Source of the DNA: Chloromonas sp. AAM2
Lineage: Eukaryota; Chlorophyta; Chlorophyceae; Chlamydomonadales; Chlamydomonadaceae
Length of the DNA: 60,854 bases
Assembly: GCA_004335635.1 (NCBI GenBank)
Contig: QAXH01003220.1
Coordinates: 1 to 60,854, forward strand
Direction: 5' to 3'
This document shows, piece after piece, positions 1 to 17,300 of this stretch. A program made the position numbers and the translations under genes. Numbering within the stretch: the first letter of the stretch is position 1; the number at the start of each line of letters is the position of its first letter. The notes under the pieces are model-generated. The model saw nothing but the letters and a program-made list of their open reading frames with translations. It made no database searches and was not told the DNA's origin.

Positions 1-150
1 GCTCCCCACCCCCGGGCAGGCGCAGGCCCAGGCCGGGGCTGTCTTGCAGGAGACAGGACAAACTCCAGGCGGCTACGTTGTAGAGAAGCGGCGACAGGGG
101 ACAGCCCTGGTAGGTGATGATGAAGAGCTTACAAATTGGATCCAACCGAA
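1..150 (-). mobile_element. Non-LTR retrotransposon (LINE) reverse transcriptase remnant, cut by window edge
   Basis: Read on the minus strand from about 130 down to 1, one frame gives a stretch containing YQGCPLSPLLYNV, the conserved block of LINE-type reverse transcriptases (usual form RQGCPLSPLLFN) just ahead of the catalytic region. The frame stays open to the window edge, so the rest of the domain would lie to the left. Upstream (150-300) the frame is not convincingly maintained, which suggests a 5'-truncated or decayed copy. It sits about 150 bp from the tRNA-Gln gene. The identification rests on one motif and is moderate. Confidence 0.5.
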
Positions 151-300
151 CACGGCCGTAAAAAGCTCAGGAGGCATCAGAACAGTCAGACACTGAAAGC
201 CTACCCTGACAGTGCCCACAACACTGGTAGGATCTGGGCGGTAGACAGCTATAAGTTTGCAACTATATGTCATTGATCTCCAAAAATGTCACCGATTAAA

Positions 301-372
301 GCCGGTGTAGTGTAGTGGTTAGCACTCAGGATTCTGACTCCTGCAACGCGAGTTCGAATCTCGCCACTGGCT
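301..372 (+). tRNA. tRNA-Gln (anticodon CUG)
   Basis: A 72-nt cloverleaf without intron. The acceptor arms GCCGGTG and CACTGGC pair over seven base pairs with one G-T. The anticodon stem CAGGA/TCCTG encloses the loop TTCTGAC, giving anticodon CTG, which reads the glutamine codon CAG. The T arm is GCGAG-TTCGAAT-CTCGC, so the B box (GTTCGAATC) is intact; the A box lies in TAGTGTAGTGGTTAGCAC, typical of eukaryotic tRNA-Gln. No CCA is encoded, as expected of a nuclear gene. Confidence 0.95.
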
Positions 373-375
373 GTC

Positions 376-380
376 TTTTT
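376..380 (+). terminator. RNA polymerase III T-stretch terminator of tRNA-Gln
   Basis: Five T residues begin four bases after the discriminator base of the tRNA, the usual distance and form of a pol III terminator. Confidence 0.8.
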
Positions 381-1892
381 CGCGTTTGGCCAAGCTGTGT
401 GCGCAATGCGTTTCTGCAGAGTCTGCCTTTGCTGAGACCTGCGTGTCCTGAGACCCGTGTCCCTGTTTGTGCCCTGTGCACTCCACTGTACATGCGGTGG
501 TCCACTGACACGAAGCACGTCCAACGCAGATATTTGTATGTTCACCCTGCCTAAGGCATGCCACATCTTCTATGCTCTACGCATGTAATGACGAATATCA
601 GCAAACTCTTGAGGTGGAGCTTAGAAAAACAAATGAGAAGATGACCAACTACCAACGACCGGCGACCGACAGCCATCAAGAGACTGGACACTCCTCCGCG
701 GGGCACGCTGAGCGCATGCTTGGATCGACCAGCCTTGCAAGCGAGCTTCAGCGGATCGTACTTCTGCTGTTGCTGGAGCAACCGACAGCTGAACAGCGTG
801 CATGTCCGTGAGTCCGCCCTCAAGTATTATTGCTTAGGTACGATAGTGTGCATGAGCACAATCATCTGGAACGACAGCCACCAACAACTTCCACAACCCT
901 GCCAACTGCCACTTGCATGCATCCCAATCCTCCTTTCTGACGCTTAGATGCTTCCCACGCATGGCCAGTCAGCTCCTAACACAACCTGAAGGCATACATA
1001 CGCCATGCATCATGCATTTGCTCTGAGAGTGCAATCCTCCTACATACAATACATATTGTGTCTGTGTGGTTTGCAGGTTGTCAACATAAGAGAGGTGGAA
1101 GCCATAGTCACTGCCCAGAATAACCACCTTGGCAAACGATGACTGATCTCACCGTTGTGTGGTCAGAGATCGAGAACTGTGTGGAGCAGAGTGGGCACTG
1201 CCTTGCCAAGGTTAGTCGTTGTGGGACTGGCTCGGCAACATAAGCGCATAGTTCCATTGGCTGGTGCTGCTCTCAAACGGACACATGTTATTCGACTGTC
1301 AAGCCTGCTTTGCTAGTGCAATGCCCCAGTGAGACACATGCAATGCCCCAGTGAGACACATGCAATGTCCCAAGCCCGAGGGAATCGTGCGCACAGGCAT
1401 GAGGCATGCAGCATGCAGCATGGATTCACCAAGCACTGTTCAACATCACTGAATAGTGCATGATCTGGGCTGTGGGTGATTTGCACAGGCGCTGACCTGT
1501 ACCGACCCCATGCAGGAGCAGCTCTTGATCTGGCAGACACGTGACCGTGAGTAATGCATAAGCACTGCATGCGCGCCTGGACAGTGTCACGTGCAGCCAT
1601 GCGTCTTGCCGCTCATGACTGCGCATGTGGTGCACCAATGGCACCTTTTCAATTCACGGTCATGCTAGTATCAGTACATTGATGCCACTTCTGCACCCTG
1701 CGGCCAGGCACCCGCTGCTGCACCCGCCCTCATTTCCCCACCAGCGGTATCTGTGCAGGCTCAGTCCAAGGAGGGAGAAGGGTTGCTCATAGGTGCAGGA
1801 TACTGGCACAACGTTGTCTGTGTCTTGTGTAAACGTCAGATTCATCAACTTTCAATACATAAATGCAATGCATTGGTCCCGTGCACATACAG
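381..1892. other. Stretch without an assignable gene
   Basis: No complete gene is recognised. A possible first exon opens at ATG 1139 (24 codons, beginning MTDLTVVWSEIENC) and ends at a GTTAG donor near 1211. It could belong to the Gln-rich gene starting at 1893, but the reading phase does not join directly, so a connecting exon would be needed. A 24-bp direct repeat (AATGCCCCAGTGAGACACATGC and flanks) lies at about 1318-1365. Confidence 0.3.
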
Positions 1893-2777
1893 GACTAGAG
1901 GCCGCTCTGAGGGGATGCAGGGAGGCCATAAGCGTCTCCGAGGAGCTGTCCCGGGCCTACGGAGGGGCGCAGGGCGGGGAGGCAGAGGCCCCGCCACCCG
2001 CACAGCAGCAGGCGGCGGCCAGCCATGGCGGCTCAGAGGGCGCACAGCAGGTATGTTCCCTTCTATTCCTGACGGGTATTTTCAATTGCATTGGAACCCA
2101 CACATGCTGTGAGTTAGCAAGATGGGTGCTCCTACATCAGGTCATGGTAAACTGAGGTGAACCAGAAGGTACATCAGACGCACAATGGCTGTGAGCGGTT
2201 GAAAGTGGCAAGACAGGCATTGGGTTACAGGCACCATTTCTGCGTTCAATCAGACCCAAGGACAAAATGTTGCAATACCTTGTTGCTTTATTGGGTTGTT
2301 ATTCGGCCTGCCTGCTGTCAGGCTGCCTGCTGTAGCCATAAATGATACAAGTCAGGTGTTTTGTCGGTTTTGCAGTTACGGTCACCAGCATCAGCTTGCT
2401 ATGCTTCGCTTCGCTTGTAAGCTATCTCATGATACCAATCATTAGAAAAGTAATAGTATTGCTGTGCAGGCGGCAAAACCGGCTCAGACGGCTGCGACAC
2501 CACACCAGCAGCAACACCAGCAGCAACATGCGCAGCACCAGCAGGCAGGAGCACCCAACGCCTACATGCAGGCACAGGCTGCACACGTGGCATACATGCA
2601 AGCAGCAGCAGCAGCAGCAGCACAGCAGCAGCAACAGCACAGGGTGCAGCAGCTGCACATACAGCAGCAGGCGATGCAACGGTTGTATCTACAACAGCAA
2701 CAGCAGCAGCAACTGCTGCAGAGGCAACAGCAGCAACAACAGCAATTGCTGCAAAGGCAGCAACAGCAACAACAACA

Positions 2778-2809
<32 letters not shown>

Positions 2810-2820
2810 CTCCACAGTAG
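1893..2820 (+). CDS. 3' exons of a Gln/Ala-rich hypothetical protein
   Basis: Two exons can be joined without breaking frame. Exon 1893-2050 follows a CATACAG acceptor, ends at CAG/GTATGT, and encodes LEAALRGCREAISVSEELSRAY followed by an Ala/Pro/Gln/Gly-rich stretch in separate pieces. Exon 2470-2820 follows a GTGCAG acceptor and encodes about 116 residues dominated by glutamine runs, with an interruption of eight alanines and several Leu-Gln-Arg blocks, ending at TAG 2818-2820. The 5' part is not found; the first exon needs a preceding phase-1 exon. Such Q-rich tails are common in transcription co-regulators (for example Mediator subunits), but no family is recognised and no function is claimed. 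The opposite strand shows a long Ala/Cys/Val frame here that is only the complement of the CAG repeats. Confidence 0.5.
2593..2816 (+). repeat. CAG/CAA trinucleotide repeat tract (polyglutamine coding)
   Basis: Interrupted CAG and CAA codons over about 220 bp inside the Gln-rich exon. The mixed CAG/CAA use and the Leu/Arg interruptions suggest an older, relatively stable tract rather than a pure expanding repeat. Confidence 0.85.
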
Positions 2821-4169
2821 GTGCTGCACAGAAGGTGTTCGCCTGCATTCAGCAGCAACTAAAAGAAACGGCTGGGCACGTTGTGCACGTGCTTATGGAG
2901 CATCAGGCTATCATGGGAAGCTGGGAAGCACAACTGCTAGATGCTGGCAATATTGGAAAGCATGCCTGCAAGGTGCTCGGACGCACGTGACTGGTATACA
3001 CGGACAGATACCAGACTGTGATACCCGGACATCAGAGGTCCGGGTGGGTGCTGGGACAAGCATGTGAAGCTACGCCAAAGAGCAAGCGCCTTCAATGTCT
3101 ATGTGAACTGGCTGTTGGTGTGGCTGTCCATTTGGCCCACTGTGAGGTCTGTAAACGCTCTTGGTTGCAAGGCTGCTCGTGTCTATAGGAGCTTCCCTGT
3201 GAGCGCTGAAGGCCGTGATGCGCGTGTCGCCGGTACATCGAATGGCTGGATGCCCTGTCTGACTTGGCGTGTCCTGATGCACCAGCAGTCAACCGACCGC
3301 AGCATTGCATAGCCCTCGCATAACGTCGCATGTCACATCAGAGCTATGCAGTGGTTGCGTTTCAACCGATTACTGATTACTTATGAAACCAGAAGCCTGT
3401 GTGTGTGGCTTTGCCCACATACAAAGCAATCACATCCCTTCACTCTGTGTAGCTCAGGTTCCCGTGTCAGGCTTGGCAGGTGGTGCAAGAGCTTTGCTTT
3501 GGTGCATGCTGGAGTAGGTTCAGCTCGTAGACAGTACAGATAAAAAACGTGCCACATCATTTTCAGGGGTGGCACCTGGGACCACGACTGCCCCGACCAT
3601 GCAGCGAATCAGCCTTCCAACACGGGAAGGTGATCACAGAAACCTTTTTTTTCTGTTGTTCTCACAGAAATCCCTTTTCTCTTGTTCCTCCGAAGAGGAC
3701 GCTTACAGAGCTATGATAAGTAACTGTGCACATGTAAGTACAGCCCTCTGTTCACAGTCTTCAATCGACAGTCGTACATGGTTGTTATCTTGATAATCAC
3801 AAGATAAGGAACACATGTCAGTAACAGCAAGTTCCACCTGGAAAACTGGCAGTCTAGTTGCAAAACCACCATAATTAGTTTCACGAACTTCAGGAAAGCA
3901 ACAAAAGTGTCATCAAGGCCTCTGGCAAGTAGATTCATCATGCTCTTAAGCATCAACCCAAGCCAAAAGCACTCCATGTGTCGTTATTGAGTGCTTAGGC
4001 AGCTCCCTTGGCCCTGAGCTACTTGTGTCATGTACGCATCACCAGCAGCATGCATACAAGTAAACATTTGGCAACATCCGTATGCCGCCAAGCAGTTTCG
4101 GACCATAATCCATAGGTCATATCAGTCTCTATGCAACCTCAAACAAACATAAGCGGTCACGTAAAACTT
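2821..4169. other. Intergenic stretch between Gln-rich gene and PDS
   Basis: Only short unrelated frames are visible. There is no conserved protein segment, tRNA or clear repeat. It probably holds the convergent 3' ends of the Gln-rich gene (+) and PDS (-). Confidence 0.5.
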
Positions 4170-9893
<5,724 letters not shown>

Positions 9894-10965
9894 TTACATG
9901 CCCTGCATGCCTGGGTCATGCTGAATGCGATGGCAACCAGAGTTGAATTCAGCTGTCATGGTACGAACTTCACTTCTGAGATCTTCCAAGGCATGTTCCA
10001 TAGCCGCCATAGGAGTCTTCACGCCATTGGTTTGAACCTTGACCACCATCCTGGCGGTGAGCGGATGAGGGATGTAGTAGCCAGCAAAAACAATGGTCTT
10101 GTCCGAGTGCAGCTGCATGTACAGAATGCAACCGTAGCATGGTTGGCTCGGTGGGTCAGAGAAACGGTGCACGACCACAAGCACGCTTGGTCTGGTGCAT
10201 GCGCATGTGCAAGGGCTAAAGCTGATGCCCCTATGCTGTGCCTCTGCATGAGCAAAACATGCAGCCTGTGGTGTGAACTATTGGCTGATGACATTATTAG
10301 CCTGGAAGGAGACATGCAGCCTGTGTACAAAGCATGCCGTGAATGAATGCCATGTTAAAAGTATTCAAATTACAAGGCAACATCTCTTGCCACCTCTGAA
10401 CAGCAAGCTTTGCTATCGTTGTAATTAGAACACAGCTCATGGATCAGTTCACAACAAACCCTTACACAGGACGCCTCACTATCCCTAACCTAGATCCCAA
10501 GCAGGTGAACTTGGTTATTCGACAAAGCAACTAGGTTGGGTCTCCCACACAACGGAAACGATTTGCCTACCTGCATGCGCAGCAGGTTGCCAATGGTGTG
10601 ATCCTCTTGCATGAAACTGAAGGTGGCTGCATGTTCCAACTTAGTATCGCTGACGCATGTAACCTTGGACGTACCCTCGGGCAGAACGAAGCTGCAGGCA
10701 AGGATGAGCAGGCGGTAACAGAGGTGTACAGCGCAACAGACGCCAAGGACTGGACAGCAAGTTTGAACATTGCTCCTGGATTGCATGGTTCAAGTGAGTT
10801 GATGGGCTTTAAGCCTAAGAAAGCATATGGATTGAACCCCGAGCTACAGGTCTATAGATATGAAACATGCCGAGCCTGCCTTGTGCAGGAGACGGCAAGT
10901 GTGTGGGCATGGCATGCCAAAGCCAGCAGCATGACGCACCGAGAGTATCGGTCCGGTTGGTTCAT
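9894..10965 (-). CDS. RPB11: DNA-directed RNA polymerase II subunit RPB11
   Basis: Small core subunit that pairs with RPB3 in the assembly platform of nuclear RNA polymerase II. Three exons join exactly in frame. Exon 1, 10965-10940 (26 nt), gives MNQPDRYS plus part of an Arg codon. Exon 2, 10691-10571, completes RFVLPEGTSKVTC and runs through DTKLEHAATFSFMQEDHTIGN to LLRMQ. Exon 3, 10112-9894, gives LHSDKTIVFAGYYIPHPL, VVKVQTNG and a C-terminal helix, stop TAA 9894-9896. The total is 121 residues; plant and animal RPB11 have about 116-117. The block EDHTIGNLLRMQ followed by FAGY..PHPL is diagnostic of the RPB11/AC19 family, and the MN.P.RY.RFV.PEG start favours RPB11 over AC19. The last dozen residues (after EFN) are unlike plant homologues. 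Divergent from NDUFS1. Confidence 0.95.
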
Positions 10966-11368
10966 GTTGGCAAGCTTGTGCTGTTATTGAAGCACAGATC
11001 CGGACGCAGGTTGTCCTCCCATGCACTGACAGGTTCAAGGCTCCCCTGGGATCAGCACTCTGGTGTAGGCATGAGTTCACTTCCTTTCACACCCTGCCTG
11101 CTGGTGACATGCCCTTGCCCTAGTGAATAATAGCCTTGTTTCGCCACGCAAGATGCTGCAAGGAGAAAAGGCCACGCTGCAAACCTGCACATGCGTCCAC
11201 GTGCCCCACGCCTTGGCAGCAACAGGCCTTTTCCAGACAATGCGATGCATCTGGTTGTTTTACGTTGCGCCTTGCCCGCTTGTGGCTGCATCGGCAGACA
11301 GCGCCCTGTTAATAATCCTAAGCGATTTCTGATCGTGACTTAAGTAACCTGCTGGGCGTCAAGCAGAG
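10966..11368. promoter_or_regulatory. Shared upstream region of divergent RPB11 and NDUFS1
   Basis: 403 bp separate the RPB11 ATG (minus) from the NDUFS1 ATG (plus), so both promoters and 5' UTRs must lie here unless undetected 5' exons exist. No clear TATA box is seen. This is inference from gene geometry. Confidence 0.5.
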
Positions 11369-14300
11369 ATGGCCATGACGTCAATTAGTCATCTGCCAAG
11401 GCAGATGGTGCAGCTGTGGCCTTTGTCCCAAGCGCTGGTGCAGCGCTTCAGCACAGCGGCCACGGCTGCAAAGCCTGCAGGCCAACCCGCCCCTCCCCCA
11501 CCAGGGCCTCCACCACCCCCGCCTGGGCCACAGCTGCCGCCTCACTTGATGGAATTGTTTGTGGACAACCAGCCCGTCGTCGTCCCACGGAGCTACACGG
11601 TGCTGCAGGCATGCGACGCAGCTGGTGTTGACATCCCTCGGTAGGTCTTGCGCTGCGGCAGGTCGCTCATGCTCCCCAGGGACAGTTTCGGATAACATGC
11701 TTCTGTCATCGTTGCAGGTTCTGCTACCATCAACGCCTCTCCATCGCAGGCAACTGCCGGATGTGCCTCGTCGAGGTGCGTGATTTGAGCCAAAACACAG
11801 CCAAGCTTGCTAGACGTGTCTACCTGCAGCAGAGGTCAGCATGCCGTGTAAATGCATCATGTGCTTGTGCAGATTGAGAAGAGCCCCAAGCCACAGGCCT
11901 CATGCGCCATGCCTGCTGGGCCTGGCATGCGCATCAAGACTGACACTCCAGTTGTCAAGAAAGCGCGGGAGGGCGTCATGGAGTTCTTGCTGGTCAGTTG
12001 GGAACTTACCAGTAGCCGCAGCTTCAAGCTGTTTGCAGACACAGCTCTTGTGGACGCAGGCTGGGATATTCCTAAAAGATTTTGGGTACAGGGTCCGCCC
12101 AGTGGCATGGGCACATGCAGAAGAGTGCAGGGCCACGACGATTGGCTGGCGGGGTTGCACGTCTGGGGTTTGTTGGCTGGACATAGAAGCACTATGCCAT
12201 CTATGACGCTGCTGACTGACGGACATGCAAACGCTGTATTTGTTTTCTGATGTGTGCCATGTGCAGATTAACCATCCGTTGGACTGCCCCATCTGCGACC
12301 AGGGTGGCGAGTGCGACTTGCAGGACCAGGCCATGATCTTTGGCAGCGACAGGAGCAGGCACACAGAGATCAAGCGGGCTGTGGATGACAAGAACATCGG
12401 GCCCCTGGTCAAGACAGTCATGAACCGATGCATTCACTGCACCAGGTAGGCTTGCTTGTGCTTCCACGTGCTTACGCATGGTTGAATTTGATGGCATATC
12501 AAATGGACAGATAGGCAGCAGCAGCGGAGTGGACCCTGGCAGGGTGCAGCAGGCTAGCCACTGAGAACGGCCAGCCGTCTCTTGGCTTGCGAGCACCCTT
12601 CCAGGGCAGGCCACAGAATGTTGATGCATGGCGCGACACGGCCAGTGTTGGGCAGCCCTGGACTGCAGCCGATGCAGCAAGATGCGCATGAGCTTGCAAG
12701 GTACTGCTAGACATGGTTCGGGAGACCAGATCAGCGGGCAGGACAGCATTCGTTCTAGTACAACCAGCAAGGTTGGCTGCTGGGACCACATCAGGCAAAT
12801 CACCGCAGCACAGTCCTAGCTGCAGCCTACACCTGCAGCAACGTTGCCTGTCGCTGTCGAGTATCACTAAGGAGCTGATTGCGCACGTGCGATGCGTCGG
12901 CCTGTAGACAGCTCAGCCAGCTTGGCAGCAACAGGATGTGCGACACACCAGGGACTGCAGACACAGCATCAGAAACACTGGAAAGACAGCACTGGATGAC
13001 AGCATCGTACACCCAGGGATGTGCCTCAGCTCAGCGTAAGAGCAGGAGGGCCAGAGGCACCGCACAGCACACAGTGCACATACTGTGCACACTGCAAGGC
13101 TCTTCCCACAGCTGTGTGGACAGATGGCCATCTGTGTTCTGATCTCCGTTATCAACCCATATTGCCTATCAGACGCGCCTCCATGAGAAGATGCTGAGTG
13201 GCGCAGCAGTGATTTGGCTTCTGTGCTGAACTCGGACCCTGACCCACGACTTGCTGCCTGACGCGTGACTCATGTGATATTCCGTATGCCGCTCAGTGTG
13301 ATACTCAACAAGGTGTAGTGTTTGTGGCATTGCGTGATGCGCCTTTTGTGCTGAACTGGGTGACTTGACAAAGTGCATACTTTCCCGCTCCTAAGTGCAA
13401 TACTCAACAAGGTGTTGCAGTTGCAACGATATGTTTTGCTACGCCGTGCTTTCTGCACATTGGTCCGGGGTCTGCACCCATGACTTACTCGGCCTGACCC
13501 GTGACTCACTCGGCCTGCTCAGGTGTGTGCGTTTCTCCTCCGAAGTGGCTGGCACCGCCGAGCTGGGTGTGACGGGCCGCGGCCGCGACAGCGAGATTGG
13601 CACATACGTGGAGAAGCTCATCTCCAGCGAGCTGTCAGGCAATGTCATCGACCTGTGCCCTGTGGGAGCGCTCACAAGCAAGCCGTACGCGTTCACAGCA
13701 CGCAGGTGTGTGTTGTTGGTGGAGGAGAGACAAGGCCATCGCTAGACAACCCTAATGGCTGTTGTATGCGTATTGCGAGGCTTGCTAGAGTCCATGAGCC
13801 TTGGCCTGAGCACCACTTTTGCGCATTTGCCACAATCCATTGACCACAGTCACACAGCAACAAATTTGATCAAGAGTTTGCCATGGACAACACTATGCCC
13901 TAACTAACAGCCGTTTCATGGACAACACTACAGCCGCAAGAGGCAGTTCAAACAAAAGTCCCTGTCTGTGCGTTCATTTGTGATCATAATTGTTTCTCTT
14001 ATCTTCTGTCACCGATATTCTGAGTGTTCCGAGTGTTCTGTTCTGAGTGTTATTCTTTGTGCCGTGCAGTTGGGAGCTCAAGGGCACAGACTCCATTGAC
14101 GTGAGCGACGCCCTGGGCGCCAACATCAAGGTGGACAGCAGAGGCACCGAGGTATGTGTGTCCCTTCACATCTGTATCGATCGTGCTATACATGGAACAG
14201 AAGATGGCGAGGACATCAACCACGTATGTGAACAAGAAGCATGTCTTGCTTGGTCATGACTTGAATTAAACACCTCTTGACCAGCGCCTCCAAAAGACAC

Positions 14301-17300
14301 GTGCAAATTGTCTGTGGGGTTCATGATTATGATTATGATTATGTTGTTACTACTATTGCGCACAGGTGATGCGCATCACGCCGCGTGTGCACGAGGGCGT
14401 CAACGAGGAGTGGCTCTCGGACAAGGCCCGGTTCCAGTACGATGCCCTCAGGAGGCAGAGGCTCAACGTGCCCATGATCAAGGTGGGTACAGATTTGGTT
14501 GCAGTTGGCAATAGCTGATGATGTTTAGCTGGGGTAGCAGTAGCTGGTTGCATGGGCATTAGCGCTTCAGGCATGCGCTCAGGAGGCAGAGGCGGAACGG
14601 GCCCATGATCAAGGTACGGGCAGGGGCAGGAGGAACTGCTGGTTGCGATTGGCAATACCCGGCAGCTGACGCAGTTGGGTATGTAATTGGCTGTTGATGC
14701 AGGAACCATGTCACGTTTGATGCGTAGGTCAAGGAGTCCTCACAGGTTGCATATGACATTTGACGCATGTGGCACATGCACACACGGTCTTGGTGTGTGT
14801 CACTCAGTGCTGACCCCTTACTCATCGCCTTCCGCACCGCAGGGCGCCAAGGGTCTGCAGCCCAGCACGTGGCCCAAGGCGCTCATGGCCGTCAAGGCTG
14901 CAGCCGAGAAGGCCCAGGGCAACGAGATCAAGGCGATCTTTGGCAAGCTGACGGACGCAGAGACCATGATTGCAGGTGCGGTCAGCAGCGTGATAAGCTG
15001 ATCAACTGCTGATCATCGGAGGTACACACGGGTCTATCTCCGCTTGGCTGTGTGTTCAGTGGACCTTTTGTCCTGCTGCTCATGGTGTCCTTCATGGTGG
15101 CCTTCTGTTTGCGTGAATCTATGAGGCACTTGCCACGTTCTGCTGTTTCACATACAATCAGCTTTGCTGTGCTGTGCTGTGCTGTGCTTTGCTTTGTTTT
15201 GCTTTGCTTTGCTTTGCTTGTCACATGTGATGATACTGTACAATTCTTGTCCTCACCTTCAGGCAAGGATCTGCTGAACCGTTTGGGCAGTGGCAACTAC
15301 GCGCATGAGGACGACTTGTCTGCTCCCGAGCCACTGGGCGCTGACGTGCGGTCGACCTACCTCACAAACACAACTGTGGCGGGCTTTGAACAGGCGGATT
15401 TTGTACTGCTGGTGAGTCAGATTGCTCTTATTGCTGGATAGGACAGGATATATTGGATGTCCACTGCACGTCCTCAGCACTGATTGTGGTTTGTATGCGT
15501 GTCAGTGAGGGTAAGCCAGTTGTGGTTTGTATGCGTGTCAGCGAGGGTAAACCAGTTGTGGTTTTATTCTGTGTTTTCAGCCTCTTCAACACGTTGATGA
15601 TCTCTTGCATAGCGTTTGTTCTTCGTCAGAGAGGTCATGTTCTGTGGTATGCTCTGCTTGCTTCTCAGATTGGCAGCAATCCCCGTTTGGAGAGCCCAGT
15701 ATTCAACGCTCGTCTGCGCAAGACATGGCTGGATGGCACACAGGTGAGGCCAGCTGAACAAATTGAACCATAGGTTTGGGTGAGCCCAGCTGATGCATGT
15801 ACAGGACACACACCGAGCTGGACAACAGACGTCAAGGGCAGGGTCAAGTTATGTGCGGCATACACTCGGTCAGCTTTTGTGCACAGCACAGTAGTCAAGC
15901 CGAAGCTTACTCTGTGCACATTCTTCCCTACCACAACTTTATTGAGTACTTGTCGTGCTGGATTTCGCATCAAGCTATCCCTCAGGGCCTGACTATCAAT
16001 AAGGACCATCTTTTATTTGTCAGCAACGCAACTTACAAGCCCTGTTTTGGAAGCCCATGTGTGCCTGTTTGCTGGGGATATGCTGTCAGCTTGGTCTTGT
16101 CCTTCTGCTTGGAGATCGCCTTGCTAGCCAAGTGTCTGTCTGTTGGCGATTCAAATGCAATCCCCACCATTTTGCTTGCAGATTGCGCTGGTAGGCGAGC
16201 CCGTTGACCTGACTTACCGGTACGAGCACCTGGGCTCCGACCCCGCCGCCCTAGCGGCCCTGTCCTCGTCCCCCTTCATGGAGCGCTTCAAGGCGGCCAA
16301 GCACCCGGCGGTGGTGGTGGGGCCGGGCGTGCTGAGGCGGGCGGACAGGGAGGCGGTCATGAAGGCAGTGCACCAACTCGTGGAGAAGGCTGGTGAGTGA
16401 CCTTTTCCTGCCGGCAGCCTTAGCCTGGTATTCCTGAGCTGCCTGAGCTGCCTGAGCTGAGGGAGTAGCAGCGGGAGTAGGAATGCGGGCTGCGGCGGGA
16501 CTGGGGTGTGCATGTGAACAGAGCAATGCATTCAACCAGTTTGGAGCTGGTGCCCTCCAGCAGGTAGCATAGGGCATACAACAGCGCTGTTGACTTGCTG
16601 TACGTCTGCAGTCAAACGCCTGCATCGGTACACAGAGTAACACTGGGCCGTGTATTGTTGGCCGCACCCTCCTTGTGCGTGCCAGTGCAGAATCCCTTTT
16701 TTCTATTATCATTTTGAACACACGCACTGTTTTTCAAACGCACGCACCGTGTATTTAACAAGCATTGTCCTTGGCTGTGCTGTGCTGCAGGCGTTGTGAA
16801 GCCTGAGTGGAACGGTTTTAACGTGCTGCACGAGAGCGCCTCGCGAGTCGCGGCGCTCGACCTCGGCATTCTGCCATCGGCGGCTGCCAGGGCAGCGCCG
16901 CCCGCCAAGGTGGTGTTCCTGTTCGGGGCGGACGACTTTCCAGAGAGTGCAGTGCCAGAGGGGGCAACAGTGGTGAGTGGAAGGGGTCACTCTAGAAAAA
17001 GGCAGTGAGGGAGAGTTCACCGATCGCCAATGGCTTGTTAGCACAAGCCGCCATGTTTGAAGGTAGCAAGTTTGCTGGTTGTTCGTGCAAGTGCTAGTTT
17101 TACATTTGCACCTGTGGCACAGGTCAGCCGGCTTCCACGCTCTCCTTTGAATGCACGTACTCTGTCCTTGTGCCACCTTCAGGTGTACGTGGGTCACCAT
17201 GGCGACCGCGGCGCGTCCCGTGCCGACATCGTGCTTCCCGGTGCGGCTTACACGGAGAAGGGCGGCCTGTACGTGAATATGGAGGGGCGCGTGCAGCAGA

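Noticed and set aside
2399..2848. Long Ala/Val-rich and Cys-rich frames on the minus strand
   Set aside because: They are only the complement of the CAG/CAA repeat that codes for glutamine on the plus strand.
10490..10786. RPB11 start at 10786
   Set aside because: The residues before FVLPEG in that frame are intronic. A 26-nt exon at 10965-10940 gives the conserved start and joins exactly in phase.
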